DNA of 64,000 bases from Rickettsiales bacterium (lineage in GTDB: Bacteria; Pseudomonadota; Alphaproteobacteria; Rickettsiales; UBA1997). Shown here piece after piece: positions 17,829 to 26,081 of this stretch. The notes below the pieces were generated by a model that worked only from the letters and a program-made list of their open reading frames with translations, made no database searches and had not been told where the DNA came from. The translations under genes were made by a program, and so were the position numbers. Position 1 is the stretch's first letter; every line of letters begins with the position of its first letter. The stretch covers positions 1 through 64,000 of the forward strand of contig JAGNLL010000005.1 in NCBI GenBank assembly GCA_017999675.1, written 5' to 3'.

Positions 17829-19178
17829 CTAAACCCCGTTCGCCAAATCATGCGCAATCGTGAAGGCTAACTCCACACTTTGTGACGAGTTTAACCTTGG
17901 GTCGCAGTGAGTGTGGTAGCGGTCTTGCAGGTTTAGTTCGGTAATTTGTTGGTTGCCTCCTAAGCACTCTGTCACGTCTTGACCGGTCATTTCAAAATGC
18001 ACACCACCAGCGTAAGTGCCAGCCGCTTTGTGCACTTGGAAGAAGGTTTTAATCTCGGTTAAAATGTCGTCAAATTTGCGCGTTTTGTAGCCGTTTGAAG
18101 ACTTAATTGTGTTGCCGTGCATTGGGTCGCAAGACCACACCACGCTGCGTCCGGCGTCTCTCACCGCTTCAACTAAAGGCGTTAGGGTTTGCTCGACTTT
18201 TGTGGCGCCCATTCTTGAAATTAGAGTGATTCGGCCCGCCTCATTTTCTGGGTTTAGCACGTCTAAAAGTTTCAACAAATCGTCTTTTGAAATTGACGGT
18301 CCAACCTTGAAAGCAATTGGGTTGCTAACGCCGCGTAAAAATTCAACGTGCGCTTCATTTGGGCTGCGAGTGCGGTCGCCAATCCACAGCATGTGGGCGC
18401 TGAGGTCGTAGAATTTTTTGTTGTCTTTGTTTTGGCACGTGAAGGCTTCTTCGTAATTCAAAAGCAAAGCCTCGTGCGAGGTAAAAAAGCTGGCAGTAGT
18501 TAATTGCGGCAAGGCGCTTGAATCAAGGCCGCAAGCCTTCATAAATTTTAGGTTTTTGTTTACTTCAGCAATTACTTTTTCGGTGTTTTTTTTGCTGATT
18601 AAGCTGTGAGAAAATTCTTCATTCCACTTGTTTACTTTTTCTAAATTGCCGTAGCCACCAAGTGCCAAAGAGCGTAAGTAGTTGAGTGAAGCGGCTGAGT
18701 AAAAGTAAGATTCAATTAATCTTTTTGGGTCGGCCACGCGCGCGTTTTTTTCAAAATCAATGCCGTTAATAATGTCGCCGCGGTAGCTTGGCATTGTGAC
18801 ACCGTCGATTGTTTCATTGTCGTCAGAGCGAGGTTTGGCGTATTGTCCGGCAACTCGGCCAACTTTTACCACTGGTTTGTTTAGCCCGTGCATTAACGCA
18901 ATTGTCATTTGCATTACGGTGCGGAAAAAGTTTTTTAAATTGTCGTGAGAAAATTCGGTGAAGCTTTCAGCGCAGTCGCCGCCTTGCAGCAAGAAGGCTT
19001 TACCTTGTGCAACTAAAGCGAGTTCGGCTTTTAGTTTTTCGATTTCGTCAAATGAAACGAGGGGAGGGAAGTTTTTAAGTTGTTGTTCGGTGCTTTTGAG
19101 TAAGGCTTGGTCTAGGTAGGTTGGCTGCTGTTTGATTGGTAGGTTGCGCCAAGAGTTTGTGGTCCAGTTGTTTGACAT
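17829..19178 (-). CDS. Class II DAHP synthase
   Basis: First enzyme of the shikimate pathway, joining phosphoenolpyruvate and erythrose 4-phosphate. The 449 residues match the class II (plant and actinobacterial) type: NWTTNSWRNLPIKQQPTY at the N-terminus, FLLQGGDCAESF, KVGRVAGQYAKPRS, MLWIGDRTRSPNEAHVEFLRGVSNPIAFKVGP and SCDPMHGNT near the C-terminus. With pheA at 56845 it indicates aromatic amino acid synthesis. The 144-base gap to era downstream contains the 17732-17810 repeat. Confidence 0.95.
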   Translation of the reverse strand: MSNNWTTNSWRNLPIKQQPTYLDQALLKSTEQQLKNFPPLVSFDEIEKLKAELALVAQGKAFLLQGGDCAESFTEFSHDNLKNFFRTVMQMTIALMHGLNKPVVKVGRVAGQYAKPRSDDNETIDGVTMPSYRGDIINGIDFEKNARVADPKRLIESYFYSAASLNYLRSLALGGYGNLEKVNKWNEEFSHSLISKKNTEKVIAEVNKNLKFMKACGLDSSALPQLTTASFFTSHEALLLNYEEAFTCQNKDNKKFYDLSAHMLWIGDRTRSPNEAHVEFLRGVSNPIAFKVGPSISKDDLLKLLDVLNPENEAGRITLISRMGATKVEQTLTPLVEAVRDAGRSVVWSCDPMHGNTIKSSNGYKTRKFDDILTEIKTFFQVHKAAGTYAGGVHFEMTGQDVTECLGGNQQITELNLQDRYHTHCDPRLNSSQSVELAFTIAHDLANGV

Positions 19179-19271
19179 TTTTCTTAGTTGTTAATGTTTT
19201 AAGATTAGGCGCGGGATTATTTGTGGACTTGACTCAATGTCAAATGATTCGGCTTGGGTTTGTGCTGAAAA

Positions 19272-19370
19272 ATGGATTGCCGCGCTTCGCTCGCAATGAC
19301 GGATGTTGGAGGAATGGCGGAGAACTTCCATTCCTTCCTCAGTCATTGCGAGCGAAGCGCGGCAATCCAT
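19272..19370. repeat. Inverted repeat, LPRFARND-encoding family, copy 2
   Basis: Arms 19272-19300 and 19342-19370 match over 29 bases (left arm starts ATGGATTGCCGCGCTTCGCT). The 41-base interior has its own partial stem (GGAATGG/CCATTCC). The arm order is inverted relative to the copy at 17732-17810. The element ends three bases before the ybdD stop and lies upstream of the DAHP synthase start, so it occupies the junction of these two - strand genes. Confidence 0.9.
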
Positions 19371-19373
19371 CTT

Positions 19374-19538
19374 TCAACAACAACGATTAATTTTCTTCCC
19401 CCGCACCCGTTCCTGCAAAAATTTTTTCTTACTCAAAACCTCTTTTTCTGGGTGATTTTTTTGGGCGTGTTTTAGGTAATTTTCGTAGGCAAAATTGCCG
19501 TTTAAATAATTGAAAATTACGGAAAAAAACTGACGCAT
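19374..19538 (-). CDS. ybdD: YbdD/YjiX-family small protein, CstA partner
   Basis: A 54-residue gene, easily missed for its length. On the - strand the ATG at 19538 opens MRQFFSVIFNYLNGNFAYEN, continues YLKHAQKNHPEKEVLSKKKF and ends RGKKINRCC before a TGA at 19374. The YxxYxxHxxxxHPxxxxxSxxxFxxER pattern and terminal RCC are typical of YbdD/YjiX (formerly DUF466). These proteins are encoded beside CstA/BtsT carriers and are required for their pyruvate transport in E. coli. It lies 25 bases downstream of cstA on the same strand, which strongly supports the call. Its stop abuts a dispersed repeat. Confidence 0.88.
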   Translation of the reverse strand: MRQFFSVIFNYLNGNFAYENYLKHAQKNHPEKEVLSKKKFLQERVRGKKINRCC

Positions 19539-19563
19539 TTTAAACTGGCCTTGGGCCTTTATT

Positions 19564-21588
19564 TTATTGGGTTAATTGAGGTTTCTTTGAATTTCCACTC
19601 GCGAGTGGAAATTCACTTTTAAGCCTAAAACAGCTGCGAATTGCGTCAAAAACTACAACCCACAAAAGTGTGGCAAAACTAAGCGCAATTACGCCGACTA
19701 ATTTTTGGTTAAAAATCATTTTTTTTGTCGTGGCAATTGCCTCTTCACCTAAAATTAAACCGCTGTCGATTTTAAATTGCAGGGCGTTGGCCAGTGCAAA
19801 AAATCCAATTTTGGCGTCACTAGAAAACACTTTTTCAAACACGGCCCAGCTCACATTTGTGAGTAAAAAAACCAAGGGAATCGCCGTAATGAAAAAGTAT
19901 TTTCGCTGCTCACTTTTTAAAATTAGCACCGTTGCCAAAACCAGCGCAATGCCCGCTAGCATTTGGTTCGACATTCCAAAAAGCGGCCACAAAATATTTA
20001 CGCCGCCACTTGGATCGAGCACACCAACGTAGAGAAAATAGCCCCAAGCGCCAACGACTAAGAAGCTAGAAAAAAGCGAAGTAGCGGTGTTGCGTTTTTT
20101 AAATTGTAGCAAGTCTTCAAGCATGAAGCGGGCCACGCGGGTGCCGGCGTCGAGCGTTGTTAAAATAAAAATCGCCTCAAACATGATTGCGAAGTGGTAC
20201 CACATTGAAAGCATGCTGGCGCCAAAAGCTGACGAAAAAATTGTGGCCATTCCAACCGCTAAAGACGGGGCGCCGCCGGTTCGTGAGAACAACGTGTTTT
20301 CGCCCATTTGCGTGGCGAGAGCTGCCATTTTTTCATTCGTAACGGGAAAGCCCCACGAGGTAATTGTTTGCGCGGCGTCTGCGCCTAAAGCGGCGGCTGG
20401 CGAGTTAATTGCAAAGAAAACTCCAGGTTCCAAAACACACGCCGCAATCATTGCCATTATTGCAACACAGCCCTCTAAAAGCATGCTGCCGTAGCCGACA
20501 AGGCGCACGTCACGTTCGTCGGAAATTATTTTTGGCGTGGTGCCAGAAGCCACCAAAGCGTGAAATCCAGAAATTGCGCCGCACGCAATTGTAATGAAGA
20601 GGAAGGGAAAAACCTTGCCGCTAAAGATTGGGCCAGTGCCGTCAATAAATTGTGTGAAGGCGGGCATTTGAATTTCGGGCCTAAAAATTAGCAGCGCGAT
20701 TGCCAGCAAACCAATGGTTCCGAGTTTTAAAAATGACGAAAGGTAATCGCGCGGAGCCAGAAGTAGCCAGACCGGAAGCGTTGCTGCGGCAAAGCCGTAA
20801 AAAATAATTGCGAGTGCCAAAAATTTTCCGTCGCGGTTAAAAAGCTCGGCGAGGGCAGGATTGTAGTGAATTATTTTGCCGCCGTAAACTGCGAGTAAAA
20901 ATAAAATTACCCCAACCAAACTGGCTTCGACCACACCAGCGGGGCGGATGTAGTAAAGGTAAATGCCAACCAGCATTGCAATTGGAATTGTCATTAAAAC
21001 TGTGAAAGAACCCCACGGGCTGTGGGCGAGGGCCTTCACCACAACGAGGCCAAGCACTGCAATTAAAATTACAATTATTGCCAGAGTGCCAACCATTGCG
21101 GCGGCGCCCGCGATTGGTCCGATTTCGTCTTTGATTAATTGGCCCAAAGATTTTCCGTCGCGACGCATTGACGAAAATAAAATGATTAAATCTTGCACGG
21201 CGCCGGCAAAAACTGAGCCGATTAAAATCCACAAAGTGCCGGGTAAGTAGCCAAATTGTGCGGCGAGAGTTGGGCCAATTAGAGGGCCTGGACCTGCGAT
21301 TGCGGCGAAATGGTGGCCAAAAACAATCCAGCGATTTGTTGGCACAAAATCTTTGCCGTCGTTAATGCGCCGTGCTGGTGTTGCTCTACTGGCATCAACG
21401 CACAAAATTTTTGCGGCAATCCACGCCGAATAAAAACGGTAAGCGACCAGCTGAATGCACACGCAGGCGGTAATGAACCAGAGGGACGAAATTTTTTCAC
21501 CGCGGATTAATGCGATTGCGGCAAATGACGAGGCGCCTAAAAATCCGACGCAAATCCAAGCAAAAATTTTTAAGAAATCTTTTTTCAT
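19564..21588 (-). CDS. cstA: Carbon starvation protein CstA, pyruvate/peptide carrier
   Basis: Polytopic inner-membrane transporter of 674 residues with many hydrophobic helices. Early family blocks include GKDFVPTNRWIVFGHHFAAIAGPGPLIGP; later ones include HALVASGTTPKII and TRVARFMLEDLL. CstA-type carriers import pyruvate or peptides during starvation. ybdD follows at once, forming the usual cstA-ybdD pair. Near the C-terminus the gene contains the 26-base palindrome also found after ychF: it encodes EFPLASGNS just before the last residues KKPQLTQ, suggesting insertion of a repeat into the 3' end. The C-terminus may therefore be non-native. Confidence 0.94.
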   Translation of the reverse strand: MKKDFLKIFAWICVGFLGASSFAAIALIRGEKISSLWFITACVCIQLVAYRFYSAWIAAKILCVDASRATPARRINDGKDFVPTNRWIVFGHHFAAIAGPGPLIGPTLAAQFGYLPGTLWILIGSVFAGAVQDLIILFSSMRRDGKSLGQLIKDEIGPIAGAAAMVGTLAIIVILIAVLGLVVVKALAHSPWGSFTVLMTIPIAMLVGIYLYYIRPAGVVEASLVGVILFLLAVYGGKIIHYNPALAELFNRDGKFLALAIIFYGFAAATLPVWLLLAPRDYLSSFLKLGTIGLLAIALLIFRPEIQMPAFTQFIDGTGPIFSGKVFPFLFITIACGAISGFHALVASGTTPKIISDERDVRLVGYGSMLLEGCVAIMAMIAACVLEPGVFFAINSPAAALGADAAQTITSWGFPVTNEKMAALATQMGENTLFSRTGGAPSLAVGMATIFSSAFGASMLSMWYHFAIMFEAIFILTTLDAGTRVARFMLEDLLQFKKRNTATSLFSSFLVVGAWGYFLYVGVLDPSGGVNILWPLFGMSNQMLAGIALVLATVLILKSEQRKYFFITAIPLVFLLTNVSWAVFEKVFSSDAKIGFFALANALQFKIDSGLILGEEAIATTKKMIFNQKLVGVIALSFATLLWVVVFDAIRSCFRLKSEFPLASGNSKKPQLTQ
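19589..19614. repeat. 26-bp perfect palindrome inside the cstA 3' end
   Basis: Identical over all 26 bases to the palindrome at 8761-8786 (half-site GAATTTCCACTCG), but here it is within the reading frame of cstA, 25 bases before the stop. It keeps the frame and adds EFPLASGNS to the protein. Insertion of palindromic elements into genes is known from Rickettsia (RPE), but those are longer and differ in sequence. Confidence 0.9.
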
Positions 21589-21702
21589 TTTATTTGATTG
21601 TAATTTTACTGAGATGAAAAAAAATCACCGCAATTCATTAAGAAAAACTTCCGCACCAACCCCGCTTCAAAGCAACAAAATCAACATCTTTCAAAGGTTT
21701 CA

Positions 21703-23220
21703 ATGGCAGAAAAAAATACTCATTCCATCTTGGAAACTATCAAGAAAAAAATGCTCAAAATTGATCAGAAATCTGAGCAACCAGTAAAAGTTTCTGAAGG
21801 TAATGAAGAGTTTCAATACATCTCTTCTAGCGCGCCAAAAGTGGCTGCAGCGCCTGTTGAAACAAAAGCGCCAGCACCTGTTGCGCCAAAATTTGAAGAT
21901 AATTTAGGATTAGATTTAGAAGCCAAACCAGCGCCAGCAAAGCCCGCAGAAAAGACCGGCGGAATGGGAAGTTTCGACGATTTTAGTTTGGACGATTTAG
22001 ATTTAGACGAAGAAGAAAAAACTTTTGCCACGCCAGCCAAGCCAAATCCGCCAGTTGTAGCAAAAGCTGCACCACAACAAGTTGAAGAAGAACTCGACGA
22101 AGAAGATTTAGAAGAATTTGAAGACGACGTTGATTTTGAAGAGGAAGAAGAGCTTGAAGAAGAGGAGGAGGAGGAGCTTGAAGAAGCTGTTGCGGCAGAA
22201 GTGCCAGCGCGAGAAAATCCTAAAGTAGCAGAAGATGTTGGGCCGGTTGATTGGTTAGGAAATCCGATTATTTCTTCAATTGAAACTGACGAATTAAATT
22301 TGGATGTGGACGCAGAAATTGAAGAAAAACTTGAGGCGCCAAAAGTTGAAGAGGTTAAGCACGAAGAAGAATTAGATTTGGAAGAACCTGAAGAAGAGCT
22401 AGAAAATGACGAAGAAAATTTGGATTTGGAAGAGCGCGAAGAAGAATTGGAAGGCGATGACGAAGAAGAGTTAGACGAACACGAAGAAGAATTAGAAACT
22501 GAAGAAGAGCACGAAGAAGATCTGGAAGAAGAGCCGGCAGAAGATGATTTGGACAATTGGGAAGATGAAGAGGAAGAAGAAGAGGTTGTTCAAAAACAAA
22601 CTGCCACTCAAGTTTCTTCAAAAATGCCAAGCGAAGACGATTTAGATTTTTCTGATTTAGAGCAAGAAGACGATTTTTTAGAAACGCCTGAAGTTGAAAA
22701 AGAATCGCCGTCTTTTGAAAATTTAGCCAAGCCAGTTGAGGTGCAAAAAACTCAGCAACCAGTGACCTTTGAAGTAATGGAAGCGGTTGCTGAAAAGACC
22801 GAGCCTGTTGCTGAAAAACACGAAATCGATCTTGAATTTGAAAAAGAATTAATGGGCTTTAGGGCAGATGCTTCTGAAACAATTTCTGCTCCGAAAGTTC
22901 CTCCGATTAATCAGCCAATGAGTGAGATGCCTGTGCAAAATAACGTGTCGGTAATGAACCAACAAACTAACGAAATGAAACCTGCAGAAGCTTCGTCTTA
23001 CGATTCAACTGTGCGTCAAGTTGGTGATTCAGTTAAAAAACTTTTAGATGCCAAAAATGTTGTGGCCGGAATTTCTAGCTTTTCTCAAAGCCCGGCCCTT
23101 GCAGAGTTGGCGCTACATTTAATGGAGCCAAAAATTGAGAAATGGTTTAACGACAATTTGCCTGAATTGGTGGAAAAAATTGTGCGCGAAGAAATTAAGA
23201 AGATGATTCCCAAGGAGTAG
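21703..23220 (+). CDS. popZ: PopZ-type polar organising protein, expanded acidic region
   Basis: A 505-residue protein with the C-terminal PopZ/DUF2497 domain (about 430-505). It reads TVRQVGDSVKKLLDAKN through LMEPKIEKWFNDNLPELVEKIVREEIKKM, the helices that drive oligomerisation and pole targeting in Caulobacter. The N-terminus has a helix HSILETIKKKMLK in place of the usual EEILASIRRII binding helix. Between them lies a Pro/Ala segment and an extremely Glu/Asp-rich stretch (about 91-295), far longer than the acidic linker of the 177-residue Caulobacter protein. The gene is divergent from cstA and ends at a strong terminator shared with argD. Confidence 0.85.
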   Translation: MAEKNTHSILETIKKKMLKIDQKSEQPVKVSEGNEEFQYISSSAPKVAAAPVETKAPAPVAPKFEDNLGLDLEAKPAPAKPAEKTGGMGSFDDFSLDDLDLDEEEKTFATPAKPNPPVVAKAAPQQVEEELDEEDLEEFEDDVDFEEEEELEEEEEEELEEAVAAEVPARENPKVAEDVGPVDWLGNPIISSIETDELNLDVDAEIEEKLEAPKVEEVKHEEELDLEEPEEELENDEENLDLEEREEELEGDDEEELDEHEEELETEEEHEEDLEEEPAEDDLDNWEDEEEEEEVVQKQTATQVSSKMPSEDDLDFSDLEQEDDFLETPEVEKESPSFENLAKPVEVQKTQQPVTFEVMEAVAEKTEPVAEKHEIDLEFEKELMGFRADASETISAPKVPPINQPMSEMPVQNNVSVMNQQTNEMKPAEASSYDSTVRQVGDSVKKLLDAKNVVAGISSFSQSPALAELALHLMEPKIEKWFNDNLPELVEKIVREEIKKMIPKE

Positions 23221-23275
23221 GGGCAAGTTGTTTGGGAGGTGAAAGTCAATCTTCCTGTTAAAAAAATGTTCTAAC

Positions 23276-23320
23276 AAAAAGGCCGTCCTTGGTTCTAAGA
23301 GCCAAGGACGGCCTTTTTTT
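23276..23320. terminator. Bidirectional intrinsic terminator, popZ/argD
   Basis: A 12-base-pair GC-rich stem (GGCCGTCCTTGG with CCAAGGACGGCC) around a nine-base loop, preceded by AAAAA and followed by TTTTTTT. The A tract on one side and T tract on the other let it work in both directions, fitting the convergent popZ (+) and argD (-). It is one of two clear-cut classical terminators in the window. Confidence 0.93.
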
Positions 23321-23356
23321 GTAATTTTTTAAGGCGACGTTTTTTTTGCGATTTTT

Positions 23357-24535
23357 TTATTTTAATTCTCTCAAACTTTTCGCAATCTTCTGCTTCGCTT
23401 CAGCCACGTGCTCTGACGTAATAATCAGCGGTGGCAAAATTCTAATCACGTTTTCGCCAGCCGGAATTACCAACATTCCGTTTTCAATTAGCTTTTTTAC
23501 CAGTTCGGTATTTTCGATTTTTTGGTTAATTTTAATACCAAGCATCAAGCCAACGCCGCGGATTTCGTCGATTAAATCGGGAAATTCTTTCTGCAAATCT
23601 TGCAAAGCTGCTTTCAATTCAGTGGCAACTTTTTGCACATTTGGCAAGAAATCTTTTTCAAGCATTACATCCAAAACAGAGTTCGCCACCGCCATTGCCA
23701 AAGGATTTCCGCCGTAGGTTGTACCGTGAACGCCAATTGTCATTCCACTCGCCGCGTCTGCCGTTGCAAGGCAAGCACCCAAAGGAAAGCCGCCGGCAAT
23801 TGCTTTGGCGCTGGCAATAATGTCGGGTTTTACCTCGTAATATTCGTAGGCAAAAAGTTTTCCAACCCTTCCCATTCCGCACTGTACTTCGTCAAAGGCG
23901 AGCAACAAATCATTTTCGTCAGCTAATTTGCGCAGCTCTTGGATAAATTTTTTGTCAGAAACTTTAATGCCTTCTTCGCCTTGAATGGGCTCAATTAAAA
24001 TGCCGGCAGTGTTTGGGCCAATGGCTTTTTTTACCGCTTCGATATTTCCGAATTCAACATTGTCAAAACCCGGCAAGGCAGGCTCAAAGCCTTCGAGATA
24101 TTTTGGCTTTGCTGCTGCTGAAATTGTGGCGATTGTTCTGCCGTGAAAGGCTCCGGTAAAAGTGATGATTCTGTGTTTTTGCGCTTGGCCTTTAACGTAA
24201 AAATGGCGGCGGATCATTTTAATCACGCATTCAATGCTTTCGGCACCCGAGTTGCAGAAGAAAACGTAATCGGCAAAAGTGGCGGCAACTAGTTTTTCAG
24301 CGTAGTTATTTAACTCATCCACGTTGTAAATATTTGAAACGTGCCACAACTTTTGTGCCTGACTTGTAATTGCCTCAACCATTTTTGGATGGCAGTGTCC
24401 AAGAGCGTTAACAGCAATTCCGGCACCAAAATCTAAATATTTTTTGCCTTCAGAAAAAAGATAAACGCCTTCGCCGTGAGAAAACGAAATGTCGTATCTT
24501 TTGTGCACTGGAAGAAGTTTTGAGCTGGTAGTCAT
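23357..24535 (-). CDS. argD: Acetylornithine/succinyldiaminopimelate aminotransferase
   Basis: PLP-dependent class III aminotransferase of 392 residues acting in arginine synthesis and probably in lysine/diaminopimelate synthesis. Motifs: FLNSGAES-like FFCNSGAESIE, FHGRTIATIS, LAFDEVQCGMGRVGKLFAYE, and ASAKAIAGGFPLGA with the PLP-binding Lys, then HGTTYGGNPLA. The start at 24535 fits MTTSSKLLPVHKRYDISFSHGEG. ArgD and related ornithine aminotransferases are hard to separate by eye; the length and TYGGNPLA block favour ArgD. Confidence 0.88.
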   Translation of the reverse strand: MTTSSKLLPVHKRYDISFSHGEGVYLFSEGKKYLDFGAGIAVNALGHCHPKMVEAITSQAQKLWHVSNIYNVDELNNYAEKLVAATFADYVFFCNSGAESIECVIKMIRRHFYVKGQAQKHRIITFTGAFHGRTIATISAAAKPKYLEGFEPALPGFDNVEFGNIEAVKKAIGPNTAGILIEPIQGEEGIKVSDKKFIQELRKLADENDLLLAFDEVQCGMGRVGKLFAYEYYEVKPDIIASAKAIAGGFPLGACLATADAASGMTIGVHGTTYGGNPLAMAVANSVLDVMLEKDFLPNVQKVATELKAALQDLQKEFPDLIDEIRGVGLMLGIKINQKIENTELVKKLIENGMLVIPAGENVIRILPPLIITSEHVAEAKQKIAKSLRELK

Positions 24536-24547
24536 TTTTTAATTTTG

Positions 24548-24610
24548 AATTAGGAATTAGGGTCTAAAAAATTGAAACGAGCTGCAATTGTTAGATGCTA
24601 ATTCCTAATT
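24548..24610. promoter_or_regulatory. 13-bp inverted repeat in argD/coq9 divergent region
   Basis: Perfect arms AATTAGGAATTAG (24548-24560) and its complement (24598-24610) are 37 bases apart, between the divergently transcribed argD and the COQ9-like gene. Such a symmetric site between divergent starts could be an operator or a cruciform. A regulator cannot be named. Confidence 0.4.
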
Positions 24611-24625
24611 GAAAAATCCTTTTTT

Positions 24626-25342
24626 GTGCTACTAGATTCAAACGAAACCAAAGAGAAAATTCTTGCCGAATTTTTGCCGATCTGTGCTTTTGACGGATGG
24701 ACTCAAGACGCGCTTTTAAAGGCAATTTCTCAGTGCAAAATTGAAGAGAAATTTGCTGGTTTAATTTTTGAAAATGGCTGCCTCGATTTGGCAGAATTTT
24801 ACGTTGAATTTCAAAACAAAAAAGCGGCACAAAAACTTGCAGAAATTACAGATTTTCACTCAAAAAAAATTCGTGAAAAAATTCGCCTCGCGCTTTACGC
24901 AAGGTTTGAAGTTGAAAAAAATAATCAGCTGGCGTTGCAGCGACTTAGAAATTTTTATTTAGACCCAAAAAATTTCACTTCGCTTGAAATTGGCGCAAAG
25001 CCAGCAATTCAAAGCCTGCAGGCTTGCTACAAAATTTCTGATTTTATCTGGAAAGAGATTAACGACCAATCAACTGATTTTAATTTTTACACCAAAAGGC
25101 TCACTCTAGCAAAAATTATTTTGCGCAGTTTTGCAGTTTTTGTAAAAGATGAATCTCAAGATTTTGTTACAACCAAGAACTTCGTTGATTCTCAAATTGA
25201 AAGCGTGATGAAATTTGAAAAGCGCAAACAACAGGTGAAAAAAGTTTTTAATGAAGTGTTTTTAAACCAAGATGGTGCGCCAAAATCTGCTAAAGAATTT
25301 GTTAAAAACTTACCTTTTTTTCGATTAATAAAATTTAAGTAA
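24626..25342 (+). CDS. COQ9-like ubiquinone biosynthesis protein
   Basis: A 238-residue protein of the COQ9 family, lipid-binding proteins that assist ubiquinone ring hydroxylation in mitochondria and alphaproteobacteria. Diagnostic blocks are FDGWTQDALLKA near residue 20, LEIGAKPAIQSLQACYKISDFIWKE, and DQSTDFNFYTKRLTLAKI, the STDFNFYTKR signature. The start taken is GTG at 24626, directly followed by LLDSNETKEKIL; no ATG is better placed. cvpA starts two bases after its stop, so the pair is probably co-transcribed. Confidence 0.88.
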   Translation: MLLDSNETKEKILAEFLPICAFDGWTQDALLKAISQCKIEEKFAGLIFENGCLDLAEFYVEFQNKKAAQKLAEITDFHSKKIREKIRLALYARFEVEKNNQLALQRLRNFYLDPKNFTSLEIGAKPAIQSLQACYKISDFIWKEINDQSTDFNFYTKRLTLAKIILRSFAVFVKDESQDFVTTKNFVDSQIESVMKFEKRKQQVKKVFNEVFLNQDGAPKSAKEFVKNLPFFRLIKFK

Positions 25343-25344
25343 AC

Positions 25345-26058
25345 ATGTCTACAACCTTTAATACGCTGGATCTAATCTTTATTGCCTTCACATTAATTTT
25401 TGTGGCAACGGCATTTTTTCGTGGCTTTGTAAAAGAAATTTTTGCGCTGATTGGCTGGGTTCTTGCTTTTGTGGGCTCGTATCTTTTAACGCCTTATCTT
25501 TCGGAGCTTGTTAATGTTTATTCGCAAAACAAGTTGGTGGCCGATTTACTGTCGCGCACCACGCTTTTTATTGTGATTTTTTTGGGCTACACTTTTTCAA
25601 TTGCTAGTTTTGTTAGTGATTTAAGAGACAAAACTCCAAGAGCTTTCGACCGCTCTTTAGGTGTGCTTTACGGCCTAATTAAAACCGCGATTATTTTTGG
25701 CGTTATTTATTCAGTCACTTTAAACGCTTTAGAATTTGCTTCAGGAAAACCAGTTGAAGAAAGCTCGCCGCAATTTCCGGCATTTCTAAAAGAAGCAAAA
25801 TGTCACGACATTATGAAAGGCTCGGCCGATGTTTTAAACCCGGCCGTCACATTATTTTTTGACGCGGTTGTGAAAAATTTTGAAAAATCTCTGCCAAAAA
25901 AAGACGGTGAAGAGCTAAGCGATAAAATTAACGAAATTGTTAAAGACAAAAAAAGTGACCTAGTTGATTCTGACGAAGCTGTTGCTCCAGATGCTGGCTA
26001 CAACAAGAAAGACATCGAAAAAATGAACCACTTAATCGACATTATCGACAAGAAATAA
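25345..26058 (+). CDS. cvpA: CvpA-family membrane protein
   Basis: A 237-residue inner-membrane protein with four predicted helices in the first 140 residues. The motif RGFVKEIFALIGWVLAFVGSYLL and the later RDKTPRAFDRSLGVLYGLIKTAIIFGVIY are characteristic of CvpA (colicin V production protein). Family members act in envelope homeostasis and, in E. coli, lie upstream of purF; here purF is about 28 kb away. The C-terminal 80 residues are charged and probably cytoplasmic. It follows coq9 by two bases and precedes fabG by 23. Confidence 0.88.
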   Translation: MSTTFNTLDLIFIAFTLIFVATAFFRGFVKEIFALIGWVLAFVGSYLLTPYLSELVNVYSQNKLVADLLSRTTLFIVIFLGYTFSIASFVSDLRDKTPRAFDRSLGVLYGLIKTAIIFGVIYSVTLNALEFASGKPVEESSPQFPAFLKEAKCHDIMKGSADVLNPAVTLFFDAVVKNFEKSLPKKDGEELSDKINEIVKDKKSDLVDSDEAVAPDAGYNKKDIEKMNHLIDIIDKK

Positions 26059-26081
26059 TACTAACCAAAAACTTAAATTTT

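Noticed and set aside
21813..22556. Serine-rich open frame on the - strand opposite popZ
   Set aside because: It is the antisense image of GAA/GAG-rich codons for the acidic region (TTC/CTC read as Ser in that frame) and has no independent features.
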